From: an uncultured Bacteroidales bacterium | Lineage (GTDB): Bacteria > Bacteroidota > Bacteroidia > Bacteroidales > Paludibacteraceae | Direction: 5' to 3' | Length of the DNA: 7,927 bases | Assembly (NCBI GenBank): GCA_903899865.1 | Contig: CAIUKZ010000373.1 | Location: 1 to 7,927 of the forward strand | In this document: positions 1 to 5,449 of the stretch, piece by piece | How the letters are laid out: every line of letters starts with the position of its first letter | How positions within the stretch are numbered: position 1 is the first letter of the stretch | The notes under the pieces: generated by a model | Databases searched by the model: none | Told to the model about the DNA's origin: nothing | What the model saw: the letters and a program-made list of their open reading frames with translations, nothing else | Position numbers and translations under genes: made by a program

Positions 1-1
1 T

Positions 2-1300
2 GAATACAAATCTGTTTGGAAAGACGATTATCTGAGATGGATATGTGGTTTTGCTAATGCTCAGGGCGGTAGGCTCTACGTTGGAAAAGACGATAACGGG
101 AATGTAGTGGGGGTAAAGAATGCTGGAAAGCTATTGGAAGAACTGCCCAACAAGATTACAACCATTCTGGGAATCGTTTCTCCTGTCAATCTGTACCAGA
201 CTGAAAAAGGCGATTGTATAGAAATCATTGTAGATTCACACCCCAATCCAGTGAACTACAAAGGTGAGTACCATTTCCGCAGCGGTTCCACCAAGCAAGA
301 ATTGAAAGGAGCTGCTTTGGATAAGTTCCTATTACATAAGTATGGCAAGAAATGGGATGGTGTTACAGTGCCAAGCGTTTCAATTTCAGATTTAAAACAA
401 GATACATTTGAGTTTTTCAAGAAAAAAGGAATTGAAGCCAAACGGCTCGATGAAAAGTGCCTGAAAGAATCCACGGAGCAATTACTCAATAACCTGAATC
501 TAATTGAAAACGGCCATTTGAAGCGGGCAGCATTGTTGCTTTTCCACCCTGACCCTGAGAAATTCGTTACAGGAGCGTTTATCAAAATTGGATTTTTCCG
601 TTCAGAAAGCGATTTACTTTTTCAGGACACTATACACGGCAACTTGTTGGAGCAAGTTGAAAAAGCAATAGAATTGCTTTTTACCAAGTACATTCGGGCA
701 ATGATAAGCTACGAAGGTATTTCTCGTGTCGAAACTTATGAATATCCGGTAGCGGCTTTGCGTGAAGCACTTTTAAATGCTGTTGCACATAAAGATTATG
801 CAGGCTGTACGCCTATTCAGATTAAGGTGTATGCCGATAGAATAAGAATTTGGAATGAGGGACAACTCCCTGAGAATTGGACGGTCGATAAACTTATGCA
901 CGAGCATTCATCAAGGCCATACAATCCCGATATTGCTAACGCTTTTTTCCGTAGCGGTTATGTAGAGTCGTGGGGGCGCGGTATTGAAATAATGACCGAA
1001 CAATGTTTGTTGGCAAAATTGCCACCTCCAACAATCACAAATGAAGGCAGTGACTTTTTGATTGTGTTCCGCAAGGATATTTACAACAAAGAGGATTTGA
1101 GCAAATTAGGACTGAATGATAGACAGTTAGATGCACTCTTGTTTTTTAAAATGCAAAGAGAAATTACAACTTCAGAGTACATAAAAAAATATGGAGTTTC
1201 AGAGAGAACTGCAAGATATGACTTAAGCAATTTGGTTGATAGAGGATTAGTAATAAAAGAAGGGGAAAATAAGAGTTCCCGCTATCTGTGGTTGTTGTGA
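2..1300 (+). CDS. AlbA_2 / HATPase_c_4 (schlafen-like) ATP-binding transcriptional regulator, 5' partial
   Basis: The reading frame is open from the first full codon, so the start lies upstream of the window; 432 codons are visible. The first residues (EYKSVWKDDYLRWICGFANA, then QGG and VGKDDNG) are the typical beginning of an AlbA_2 (schlafen-type) putative nucleic-acid-binding domain, so probably only about ten residues are missing. A GHKL-type ATPase domain (HATPase_c_4, the RecG-like C-terminal family) follows around residues 245-355: EALLNAVAHKDY carries the N-box asparagine (about residue 259), and ESWGRG (about 322-327) is its glycine motif. The last ~65 residues form a winged helix (TSEYIKKYGVSERTARYDLSNL, split here at EYIKK/YGVSE by structure). 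The family is annotated as transcriptional regulators; the regulated target is unknown. The stop codon overlaps the first of several 11-bp repeats. Domain calls are from motif recognition; the biological role, including any defence function, is not shown by the sequence. Confidence 0.9.
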   Translation, partial: EYKSVWKDDYLRWICGFANAQGGRLYVGKDDNGNVVGVKNAGKLLEELPNKITTILGIVSPVNLYQTEKGDCIEIIVDSHPNPVNYKGEYHFRSGSTKQELKGAALDKFLLHKYGKKWDGVTVPSVSISDLKQDTFEFFKKKGIEAKRLDEKCLKESTEQLLNNLNLIENGHLKRAALLLFHPDPEKFVTGAFIKIGFFRSESDLLFQDTIHGNLLEQVEKAIELLFTKYIRAMISYEGISRVETYEYPVAALREALLNAVAHKDYAGCTPIQIKVYADRIRIWNEGQLPENWTVDKLMHEHSSRPYNPDIANAFFRSGYVESWGRGIEIMTEQCLLAKLPPPTITNEGSDFLIVFRKDIYNKEDLSKLGLNDRQLDALLFFKMQREITTSEYIKKYGVSERTARYDLSNLVDRGLVIKEGENKSSRYLWLL

Positions 1301-1352
1301 TTGCCGATAAATTGCCTATAAACTAACCATATTGCCGATAAATTGCCGATAA
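1300..1352. repeat. Tandem 11-bp repeats ATTGCCGATAA (2 + 2 units)
   Basis: Units lie at 1300-1310, 1311-1321 (one change, ATTGCCTATAA), 1331-1341 and 1342-1352, with a 9-bp spacer between the pairs. The first base is the last base of the stop codon of the upstream gene. Eleven bp is about one helical turn, so bound proteins would sit on one face of the DNA. Near-copies occur at 1633-1643 (first codons of the next gene), 3644-3654 and 3673-3683. They may be operator sites or remnants of a repeat; the sequence alone does not decide. Confidence 0.8.
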
Positions 1353-1368
1353 ATAACCTCAGTCGGGC

Positions 1369-1605
1369 TAGGGAATTTAGCGCGAGTCGCTGGTGAATTT
1401 CCAAACTTTGTCGAGCTAGAAGCCGGCCTCTGGCTAGCATATTCAAAAAAGGATGCAGCTCGCGCCGATTTGTAATCGGTGTGTTGCAAGGTGGAGCAAG
1501 GCACAAGTTGCGCCTGCGGAGTTGTTGTTAATTTATAAACATTAGATTATATCTTGATAGATAGCAAGATAAGTGAAGTGGAGTATAATGCAATAGAGAT
1601 ATAGA
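1369..1605 (+). repeat. ~240-bp dispersed intergenic repeat, copy A
   Basis: This stretch aligns along its whole length with 3370-3609 and 4761-5003. It runs from TAGGGAATTTAGCGCGAG to GATATAGAA. A 39-bp block (1459-1497) is identical in all three copies. Internal pairings include GCGCGAG (1380-1386) with CTCGCGC (1459-1465), the hairpin CCGATT-TGT-AATCGG (1465-1479), and TATCTTG (1550-1556) with CAAGATA (1565-1571). No convincing coding frame crosses it; open frames on the minus strand have no family resemblance. It ends 22 bp before the start of the next gene, so it occupies that gene's leader. It could be a MITE or REP-type mobile element, or a structured RNA. Confidence 0.88.
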
Positions 1606-1627
1606 AAATTAAGATTACATTACAAAT

Positions 1628-3256
1628 ATGGCATTACCGATAAATATAGAAGATTTGGTTCACGGTCGTACTGTTGAGTGGGAGCGATTGGAATTTAAAG
1701 AAGGTTGGAATCCTGAAGTTGTAATTCGTAGCATGTGTGCCTTTGCTAATGATATTAATAACTGGGGTGGTGGTTATATTATTATTGGTGTTGCCGAAAA
1801 CTCAGGGCAGCCAGTTTTTCCGCCATCAGGATTAGAGCAAAATCAATTAGATGCGATTCAGGGAGAAATTATCCTGTTAGGTAATCGCATTTCACCTACA
1901 TATTTCCCTGTTAGTCAGCCTTATATGTTTGATGGTAAACATATTCTAGTGCTATGGTGTCCTGCTGGAGATAACCGTCCATATCGTGCACCCGAAACTC
2001 TAGGTAAAAACTCAGCTTATCACGAATATATTAGAGTTGGTTCTCGATGCATCAAAGCTGTAGATGATTATTTAAGGCAACTTCAAGAGCAAACAGCTCG
2101 CATCCCTTTTGATGACAGAGTAAATAATCGAGCCACCATCAATGATTTAGACTTGGGATTAATACAGGCACATCTTCACGAGATTAAAAGTGATTTGTAT
2201 GAAGAGAGTAAAACAATGCCTTTTAGGGATTTGTGCCGTGCCATGCTGATTGCCAAAGGCAGCGATGAAGATATTCGCCCTGTTAATGCTGGTTTACTTT
2301 TCTTTAATAAAGCTCCCGAAAATTTCTTTCCTCGTACTTGGATAGAATTGGTTTGGCATAAAGATAATTCAAGTAATAATTTCACCGAACATTATTTCAA
2401 AGGTGAGTTGCAAAAACAATTGCGTGACGCTCTCTCATATATTAAAACCAATATACTTTCAGAGAAAGTAGTAAAGCATGATGATAGACCTGAAGCAGAC
2501 CGTTTCTATAATTTCCCTTATGCTGCTATAGAAGAAGCCCTTTCAAATGCGGTTTATCATAAGAGTTACGAATTGAATTCACCTGTCGAAATTCAAATCT
2601 GGCCAGATAAGATTGAGATAATTAGTTATCCTGCTGCAATACCCCCTGTAAACAAGGCAGAGATGAGTTCTAAACGCAGAATCATTGCTCGTCAATATCG
2701 CAATCGTAGAATTGGAGATTTTTTAAAAGAATTGCATTTAACCGAAGGTCGTGGTACTGGTTTTCCTACCATACACGATTCGATGAGCAAAAATGGTTCT
2801 CCAGCTCCAGTTTTTGATTCGGATGATAGTTCTTATGTACTGGTAACTTTACCTATTCACGCTCAATTTAATGTTCCATCTGGGGCAGAAAGTAACGGAG
2901 CTAGTAACGGAGTTAATCAATTGTTGTTTAATGATTTGAATGATTTTGTTGGGTGTATTAACGGAGCTAGTAACGGAGCTAGTAACGGAGCTAGTAACGG
3001 AGCTGAGTTTATACTTGAACAATTTGTACATAGTAAGGTAAAAGATATGCTTATTGCTACTGATTCGTGGATCAGTAGAGAAAAGTTATTTGAAACCATA
3101 GGACTTAGTAATCAATCGAAAAACAGAAGTAGATATTTAGATCCACTAATTGAGTTTGAATGGATAGATATGAAATATCCTAATAGTCCAACACATCCTG
3201 AACAACAGTATCAAATATCTGAAAAAGGAAAGAAAGTATTATCACTTGTTAATTAA
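1628..3256 (+). CDS. AlbA_2 / HATPase (schlafen-like) regulator with NGAS repeat linker
   Basis: This is a complete 542-aa protein. The ATG is supported by the family-typical opening MALPINIEDL. Residues ~15-150 form an AlbA_2 domain (ERLEFKEGWNP, then CAFAND and GGGYIIIGV). Residues ~290-410 are the GHKL-like ATPase part: EEALSNAVYHKSY contains the N-box asparagine (N307), and EGRGTGFP (373-380) is the glycine motif. A low-complexity linker (about 420-460) with (NGAS)n repeats follows. A C-terminal winged helix (about 465-542; GLSNQSKNRSRYLDPL and EKGKK) resembles that of RecG-like regulators. It belongs to a different subfamily from the gene before it, since sequence and spacing differ throughout. 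No Bacteroidota-type promoter was found between the two genes; repeat copy A fills most of the gap. Predicted ATP-dependent nucleic-acid-binding regulator in the cytoplasm; targets unknown. Confidence 0.92.
   Translation: MALPINIEDLVHGRTVEWERLEFKEGWNPEVVIRSMCAFANDINNWGGGYIIIGVAENSGQPVFPPSGLEQNQLDAIQGEIILLGNRISPTYFPVSQPYMFDGKHILVLWCPAGDNRPYRAPETLGKNSAYHEYIRVGSRCIKAVDDYLRQLQEQTARIPFDDRVNNRATINDLDLGLIQAHLHEIKSDLYEESKTMPFRDLCRAMLIAKGSDEDIRPVNAGLLFFNKAPENFFPRTWIELVWHKDNSSNNFTEHYFKGELQKQLRDALSYIKTNILSEKVVKHDDRPEADRFYNFPYAAIEEALSNAVYHKSYELNSPVEIQIWPDKIEIISYPAAIPPVNKAEMSSKRRIIARQYRNRRIGDFLKELHLTEGRGTGFPTIHDSMSKNGSPAPVFDSDDSSYVLVTLPIHAQFNVPSGAESNGASNGVNQLLFNDLNDFVGCINGASNGASNGASNGAEFILEQFVHSKVKDMLIATDSWISREKLFETIGLSNQSKNRSRYLDPLIEFEWIDMKYPNSPTHPEQQYQISEKGKKVLSLVN
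2894..3007 (+). repeat. In-frame 12-bp minisatellite (AACGGAGCTAGT)
   Basis: Two units lie at 2894-2917 (the second diverged to AACGGAGTTAAT) and four at 2960-3007 (the last ending GAG instead of AGT), separated by 42 bp. They encode NGAS-NGVN at residues 423-430 and NGAS-NGAS-NGAS-NGAE at 445-460. The unit is four codons long, so gain or loss of units would change only linker length between the ATPase and winged-helix domains. Copy-number change by replication slippage is an inference. Confidence 0.92.
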
Positions 3257-3261
3257 GAATT

Positions 3262-3342
3262 ATGTCGCAAAACTTTATCACCAACAATACAGGTCAAAAG
3301 GCTCTTACGAAGATAGATTCAATTCTTTTATGTGTTCACTAA
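3262..3342 (+). pseudogene. Possible 5' remnant of a helicase-type gene (26 codons)
   Basis: Five bases after the stop of the regulator gene an ATG opens a frame reading MSQNFITNNTGQKALTKIDS and then ILLCVH before a stop. The opening resembles the N-terminus (M..NFITN......K.RI..L) of PLD-domain-containing SF2 helicases I recall from Bacteroidota. Nothing of the later domains follows; repeat copy B starts 27 bp downstream. I read it as a gene cut down to its first codons, perhaps when the repeat moved in. A chance short frame is the main alternative. Confidence 0.3.
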
Positions 3343-3369
3343 GCAAGGCACTAAATACCTAGATATGCG

Positions 3370-3609
3370 TAGGGAATTTAGCGCGAGTCGCTGGCGAAGT
3401 TTCCAAACTTCGTCGAGCTAGAAGCCTGCCTCTGGCTGGCATATTATAAGCAAAAGGATGCTTCTCGCGCCGATTTGTAATCGGTGTGTTGCAAGGTGGA
3501 GCAAGGCACAAGTTGCGTTTGCGTAGTTGTTATGAATTTAAACCTTAAATTATGTCTTGATATAGAGTAAGATAAGTGAGGTGGATTATGATGTGATAGA
3601 GATATAGAA
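3370..3609 (+). repeat. ~240-bp dispersed intergenic repeat, copy B
   Basis: Same element and orientation as 1369-1605, starting TAGGGAATTTAGCGCGAG and ending GATATAGAA. The identical 39-bp core is at 3464-3502. The pairing GCGCGAG (3381-3387) with CTCGCGC (3464-3470) is intact, as is the CCGATT/AATCGG hairpin (3470-3484). This copy alone has a perfect CGAAGTTT-CC-AAACTTCG palindrome at the place where copies A and C are imperfect. It lies between the regulator gene and the hydrolase gene and contains no supported coding frame. Confidence 0.88.
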
Positions 3610-3645
3610 GAAATTTACAATTTATAATTAATTTATGGTTAAATT

Positions 3646-3676
3646 TACCGATAAACATTATATATCGGTATATTTG
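3646..3676 (+). promoter_or_regulatory. Inverted repeat overlapping a -7-like element, possible operator/promoter
   Basis: TACCGATA (3646-3653) and TATCGGTA (3663-3670) are perfect inverted arms around a 9-nt spacer. The right arm runs into TATATTTG (3669-3676), a full match to the Bacteroidota -7 consensus TAnnTTTG. No good -33 TTTG sits at the expected distance (TTTA at 3644-3647 is the best). If active, it would transcribe the hydrolase gene with a leader of ~130 nt. The arm sequence is the same CCGATA motif as in the 11-bp repeats at 1300-1352. Confidence 0.4.
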
Positions 3677-3700
3677 CCAATAAAATATATACTTATGAAT

Positions 3701-3753
3701 TTTGCGCCCGCAAACCGCCCGTGCCCATAGCCTCAGCCGTTAGCGTTAGGTTT
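3701..3753 (+). repeat. GC-rich left boundary of the hydrolase module (attC-like half site?)
   Basis: An isolated GC-rich patch in AT-rich surroundings begins with the inverted repeat TTTGCG-CC-CGCAAA (3701-3714) and ends in TTAGCGTTAGGTTT (3740-3753). The latter is matched 13 of 14 in reverse complement just after the hydrolase gene (4663-4676). GCGTTAGGT fits the integron R' core form GTTRRRY, but no partner RYYYAAC site lies within 150 bp upstream, so an attC reading is tentative. Confidence 0.4.
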
Positions 3754-3814
3754 ACTGACAACAGGAGAATTAAACCATTTAGAAAATAGCACGTCTAATT
3801 AAAAAAGAAGAAAT

Positions 3815-4657
3815 ATGAGACTACTAATAATTTTACTTTCTGTTATAATTTTTTCTTGTAACAAGGACAACAGTGCGAACACACCTATCCCAACTAGTTA
3901 TCGACAAACTAAAACCATTTCTTATAATTCAGTTAGTGTGGACGTCATAATAGATAAACCCACAATTAACGACTTAGATGTTTTACTTGTATTTCACGGA
4001 AGTGTAACTTCTGATAATGAAATTCTTACCGCTGCAAATAACACTCTTGATGAATTCAAAGGAATTTTGGACAGAAATGATATGATGATTGTAAGTGTAG
4101 CATATCCACAAGAATTTGTTTTGTTAGGTGATAATATTGTCAAATGTGAGGCTGCATTATTATGGTTGAAAAATAAAGCAAGTCAAGAATTAGGGATAAC
4201 TGTAAAAAAAATATTCTTGGGAGGACATTCACAAGGAGGCTATATGGTAACAAGGCTTAACACAATGCATCAGACGAATGGAGTAATAGCAAATGCACCG
4301 GGTCCATTAAATCTAGTTTATAGATGTCAATTAGAAGAAAATGGGCAAATTCAACCAAGTGCTGTATGCACAAAACTGGAAAATGTATATGGAACTACAT
4401 CAAGCAATCCTAATCCATACTATCAAAAGTCGTTACTTAATTTTACTAATGGGTTTAAGTCTGACATTTTATTTGTTCAAGGGTTAAGTGACTCTCCGAT
4501 TCAACTATACACGTGGCCAACTTTTAAACAAGATGTACTAAGTTGTTCAAATTGCCAAAACAGCAAGTTTATTGAGATTACAGGCGGTCGACACGGCTCT
4601 TTATTTGAAAGCCCGATTGGAAAGACCGAATTTAATAACTTTATAAATAGCCACTAA
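3815..4657 (+). CDS. Lipoprotein alpha/beta hydrolase (PHB depolymerase / esterase-like)
   Basis: A 280-aa protein. The N-terminus MRLLIILLSVIIFSC, followed by NKDNS, is a short type II signal peptide with the lipobox cysteine at residue 15, so it is predicted to be a lipoprotein of the cell envelope; the DNS after the cysteine may favour surface export, an inference. The rest is an alpha/beta-hydrolase fold: oxyanion-hole HG at 61-62 after a hydrophobic strand (LLVFHGS), nucleophile elbow GHSQGG with Ser139, likely acid Asp226 (GLSDSP) and His260 (GGRHGS). The order fits esterases of the PHB-depolymerase/feruloyl-esterase kind. Four cysteines at 171, 185, 244 and 247 could form disulfides after export. 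Substrate unknown. It stands alone between two copies of the dispersed repeat, flanked by near-perfect inverted ends (3740-3753, 4663-4676), which suggests acquisition as a one-gene module. Confidence 0.88.
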   Translation: MRLLIILLSVIIFSCNKDNSANTPIPTSYRQTKTISYNSVSVDVIIDKPTINDLDVLLVFHGSVTSDNEILTAANNTLDEFKGILDRNDMMIVSVAYPQEFVLLGDNIVKCEAALLWLKNKASQELGITVKKIFLGGHSQGGYMVTRLNTMHQTNGVIANAPGPLNLVYRCQLEENGQIQPSAVCTKLENVYGTTSSNPNPYYQKSLLNFTNGFKSDILFVQGLSDSPIQLYTWPTFKQDVLSCSNCQNSKFIEITGGRHGSLFESPIGKTEFNNFINSH

Positions 4658-4662
4658 TGATA

Positions 4663-4719
4663 AAACCTACCGCTAATACTTAGGCTTTCTGGGGTTCGAA
4701 CGACCCAGCCTGGAAGCCT
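4663..4719 (+). repeat. Right boundary of the hydrolase module with a stem-loop
   Basis: AAACCTACCGCTAA (4663-4676), five bases after the stop codon, is the reverse complement (13/14) of the left boundary at 3740-3753. It is followed by an imperfect stem: AGGCTT (4682-4687) with AAGCCT (4714-4719) and CTGGG (4689-4693) with CCCAG (4704-4708), loop GTTCGAACGA. There is no T-run after it, so it is a poor intrinsic terminator. Up to GCGTAGGC at 4758-4765 the stretch is about the size of an integron attC site, but that end lacks the conserved TT. Confidence 0.45.
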
Positions 4720-4760
4720 TGGTTTAACTACATTCCCGTTTGCAGGGCTCAAGATAAGCG

Positions 4761-5003
4761 TAGGCTGTATTTAGCCCGAGTCGTTTGGTGAATTTTCCAA
4801 ACTTCGTCGTGCTAGAAGCCGGCCTCTGGCTGGCATATTAAGAGCAAAAGGTTGTAGCTCGCGCCGATTTGTAATCGGTGTGTTGCAAGGTGGAGCGAGG
4901 TACAAGTTGCGCCTGTGTAGTTGTTATGAATTTAAAAACCTTAGATTATGTCTTGATAAATAGCAAGATAAGTGAGGTGGAGTATAATTTGATAGAGATA
5001 TAG
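4761..5003 (+). repeat. ~240-bp dispersed intergenic repeat, copy C
   Basis: Third copy, same orientation. The 39-bp core is at 4858-4896 and the CCGATT/AATCGG hairpin at 4864-4878. It is the most diverged at its left end (TAGGCTGTATTTAGCCCGAG) and breaks one pair of the closing stem (GCCCGAG 4774-4780 against CTCGCGC 4858-4864). It ends GATAGAGATATAG. No gene follows it directly; it is the last accessory element before the core genes. Confidence 0.87.
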
Positions 5004-5059
5004 TGCATGCTTGTGTTTGGAGTTTATGAAAGGATAAGGAATGCGATAGGGTATTAGTT

Positions 5060-5122
5060 TGTGTTGGTTTTTGCCAACATAAAGCAGTAAAAATGCATTT
5101 TATGACAGCAAATACCAACACA
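5060..5122. repeat. 63-bp long inverted repeat
   Basis: The arms TGTGTTGGTTTTTGC (5060-5074) and GCAAATACCAACACA (5108-5122) pair at 14 of 15 positions. Inside, CATAAA (5078-5083) pairs with TTTATG (5099-5104) and GCA (5084-5086) with TGC (5094-5096), giving one long hairpin. No T-run follows on either strand, so it is not a simple intrinsic terminator. It may be a small palindromic mobile element or the end of the accessory block. The stretch 5123-5210 shows nothing I can name. Confidence 0.75.
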
Positions 5123-5210
5123 GATATGCCTAACCTATATGGCTCAAGTGATTAAAATTGAGTGAGTTTTGTTATAGAAAAACTGGTAAATAAATACTAG
5201 TATAGGCACA

Positions 5211-5252
5211 TAAAAAAAGCACAAAAGAGCAAAATAATACTCTTTGTGCTTT
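5211..5252 (-). terminator. Intrinsic terminator of the small lysine-rich gene
   Basis: Read on the minus strand, AAAGCACAAAGAG (5252-5240) pairs with CTCTTTTGTGCTTT (5229-5216) with one bulged base, and the stem runs into seven T's (5218-5212). It lies 26 bp after the stop codon of the 36-codon minus-strand gene. The A-run on the other side is weaker for plus-strand termination. Confidence 0.85.
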
Positions 5253-5278
5253 GATATTTTTAAAATATTCCTTTAAAA

Positions 5279-5389
5279 TTAGTCCTTACTCTTATTATTT
5301 TTCTTTTCTTTTTTGTCTAATTTTTTCTCTTTAGCTGTTTTTAAAGGCTCTTTTTTCTCGCTCTTCTTTGCATTTTCGCTCTTAGCCAT
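5279..5389 (-). CDS. Small lysine-rich basic protein (36 aa)
   Basis: The frame reads MAKSENAKKSEKKEPLKTAK and continues EKKLDKKEKKNNKSKD. Sixteen of 36 residues are lysine, with no aromatic residues, no cysteine, no signal peptide and no membrane segment, so it is probably disordered and cytoplasmic. I recall similar MAKSxxxKK...KEPLK peptides from other Bacteroidota, but no function. Charge suggests binding to nucleic acid or ribosomes, which is inference. The case that it is a real gene rests on context: a canonical Bacteroidota promoter about 30 bp upstream, an ATG start, and an intrinsic terminator 26 bp downstream, which together make a complete monocistronic unit. It is divergent from hisA. 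Its small size means automated annotation may miss it. Confidence 0.75.
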   Translation of the reverse strand: MAKSENAKKSEKKEPLKTAKEKKLDKKEKKNNKSKD

Positions 5390-5419
5390 GGTCGTATTTT
5401 TAATCTACATTAGTTTGTG

Positions 5420-5449
5420 CAAATGTAGTTTTAATAAATTGATATTCAA
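5420..5449 (-). promoter_or_regulatory. Bacteroidota-type promoter of the small lysine-rich gene
   Basis: On the minus strand TTG (5449-5447) is followed after 19 nt by TACATTTG (5427-5420), a full match to the -33/-7 pattern TTG...TAnnTTTG. The start of transcription would fall near 5414, leaving a ~25-nt leader before the ATG at 5389. Confidence 0.75.

Noticed and set aside
1282..1506. Minus-strand open frames of 62-74 codons over repeat copy A and the 11-bp repeats
   Set aside because: They run through non-coding repeat sequence, have no recognisable family, and no promoter was seen. Similar peptides from dispersed Bacteroidota repeats are known annotation artefacts.
2894..3007. CRISPR-like array
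   Set aside because: The units are 12 bp, directly abutting and in frame within a gene, with no spacers: a coding minisatellite.
4689..4708. CTGGGGTTCGAACGACCCAG as a tRNA T arm (gene end or integration site)
   Set aside because: The base after TTCGAAC is G rather than the C needed to pair with G53, and no tRNA body precedes it.
4842..4881. tRNA-like look in copy C: GAGC/GCTC arm with a GG-containing loop, then a TTTGTAA loop like a Thr anticodon arm
   Set aside because: There is no T arm with TTCRA and no acceptor stem. The first arm is not kept as such in copy A, so the loop match is most likely chance.
4972..4991. TATAATTTG in copy C as a promoter pointing out of the repeat
   Set aside because: Spacing within TAnnTTTG is wrong by one base, and copies A and B do not keep it.
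4924..5121. Minus-strand 65-codon frame over copy C and the long palindrome
   Set aside because: It crosses two non-coding repeats, has no family resemblance and no promoter.
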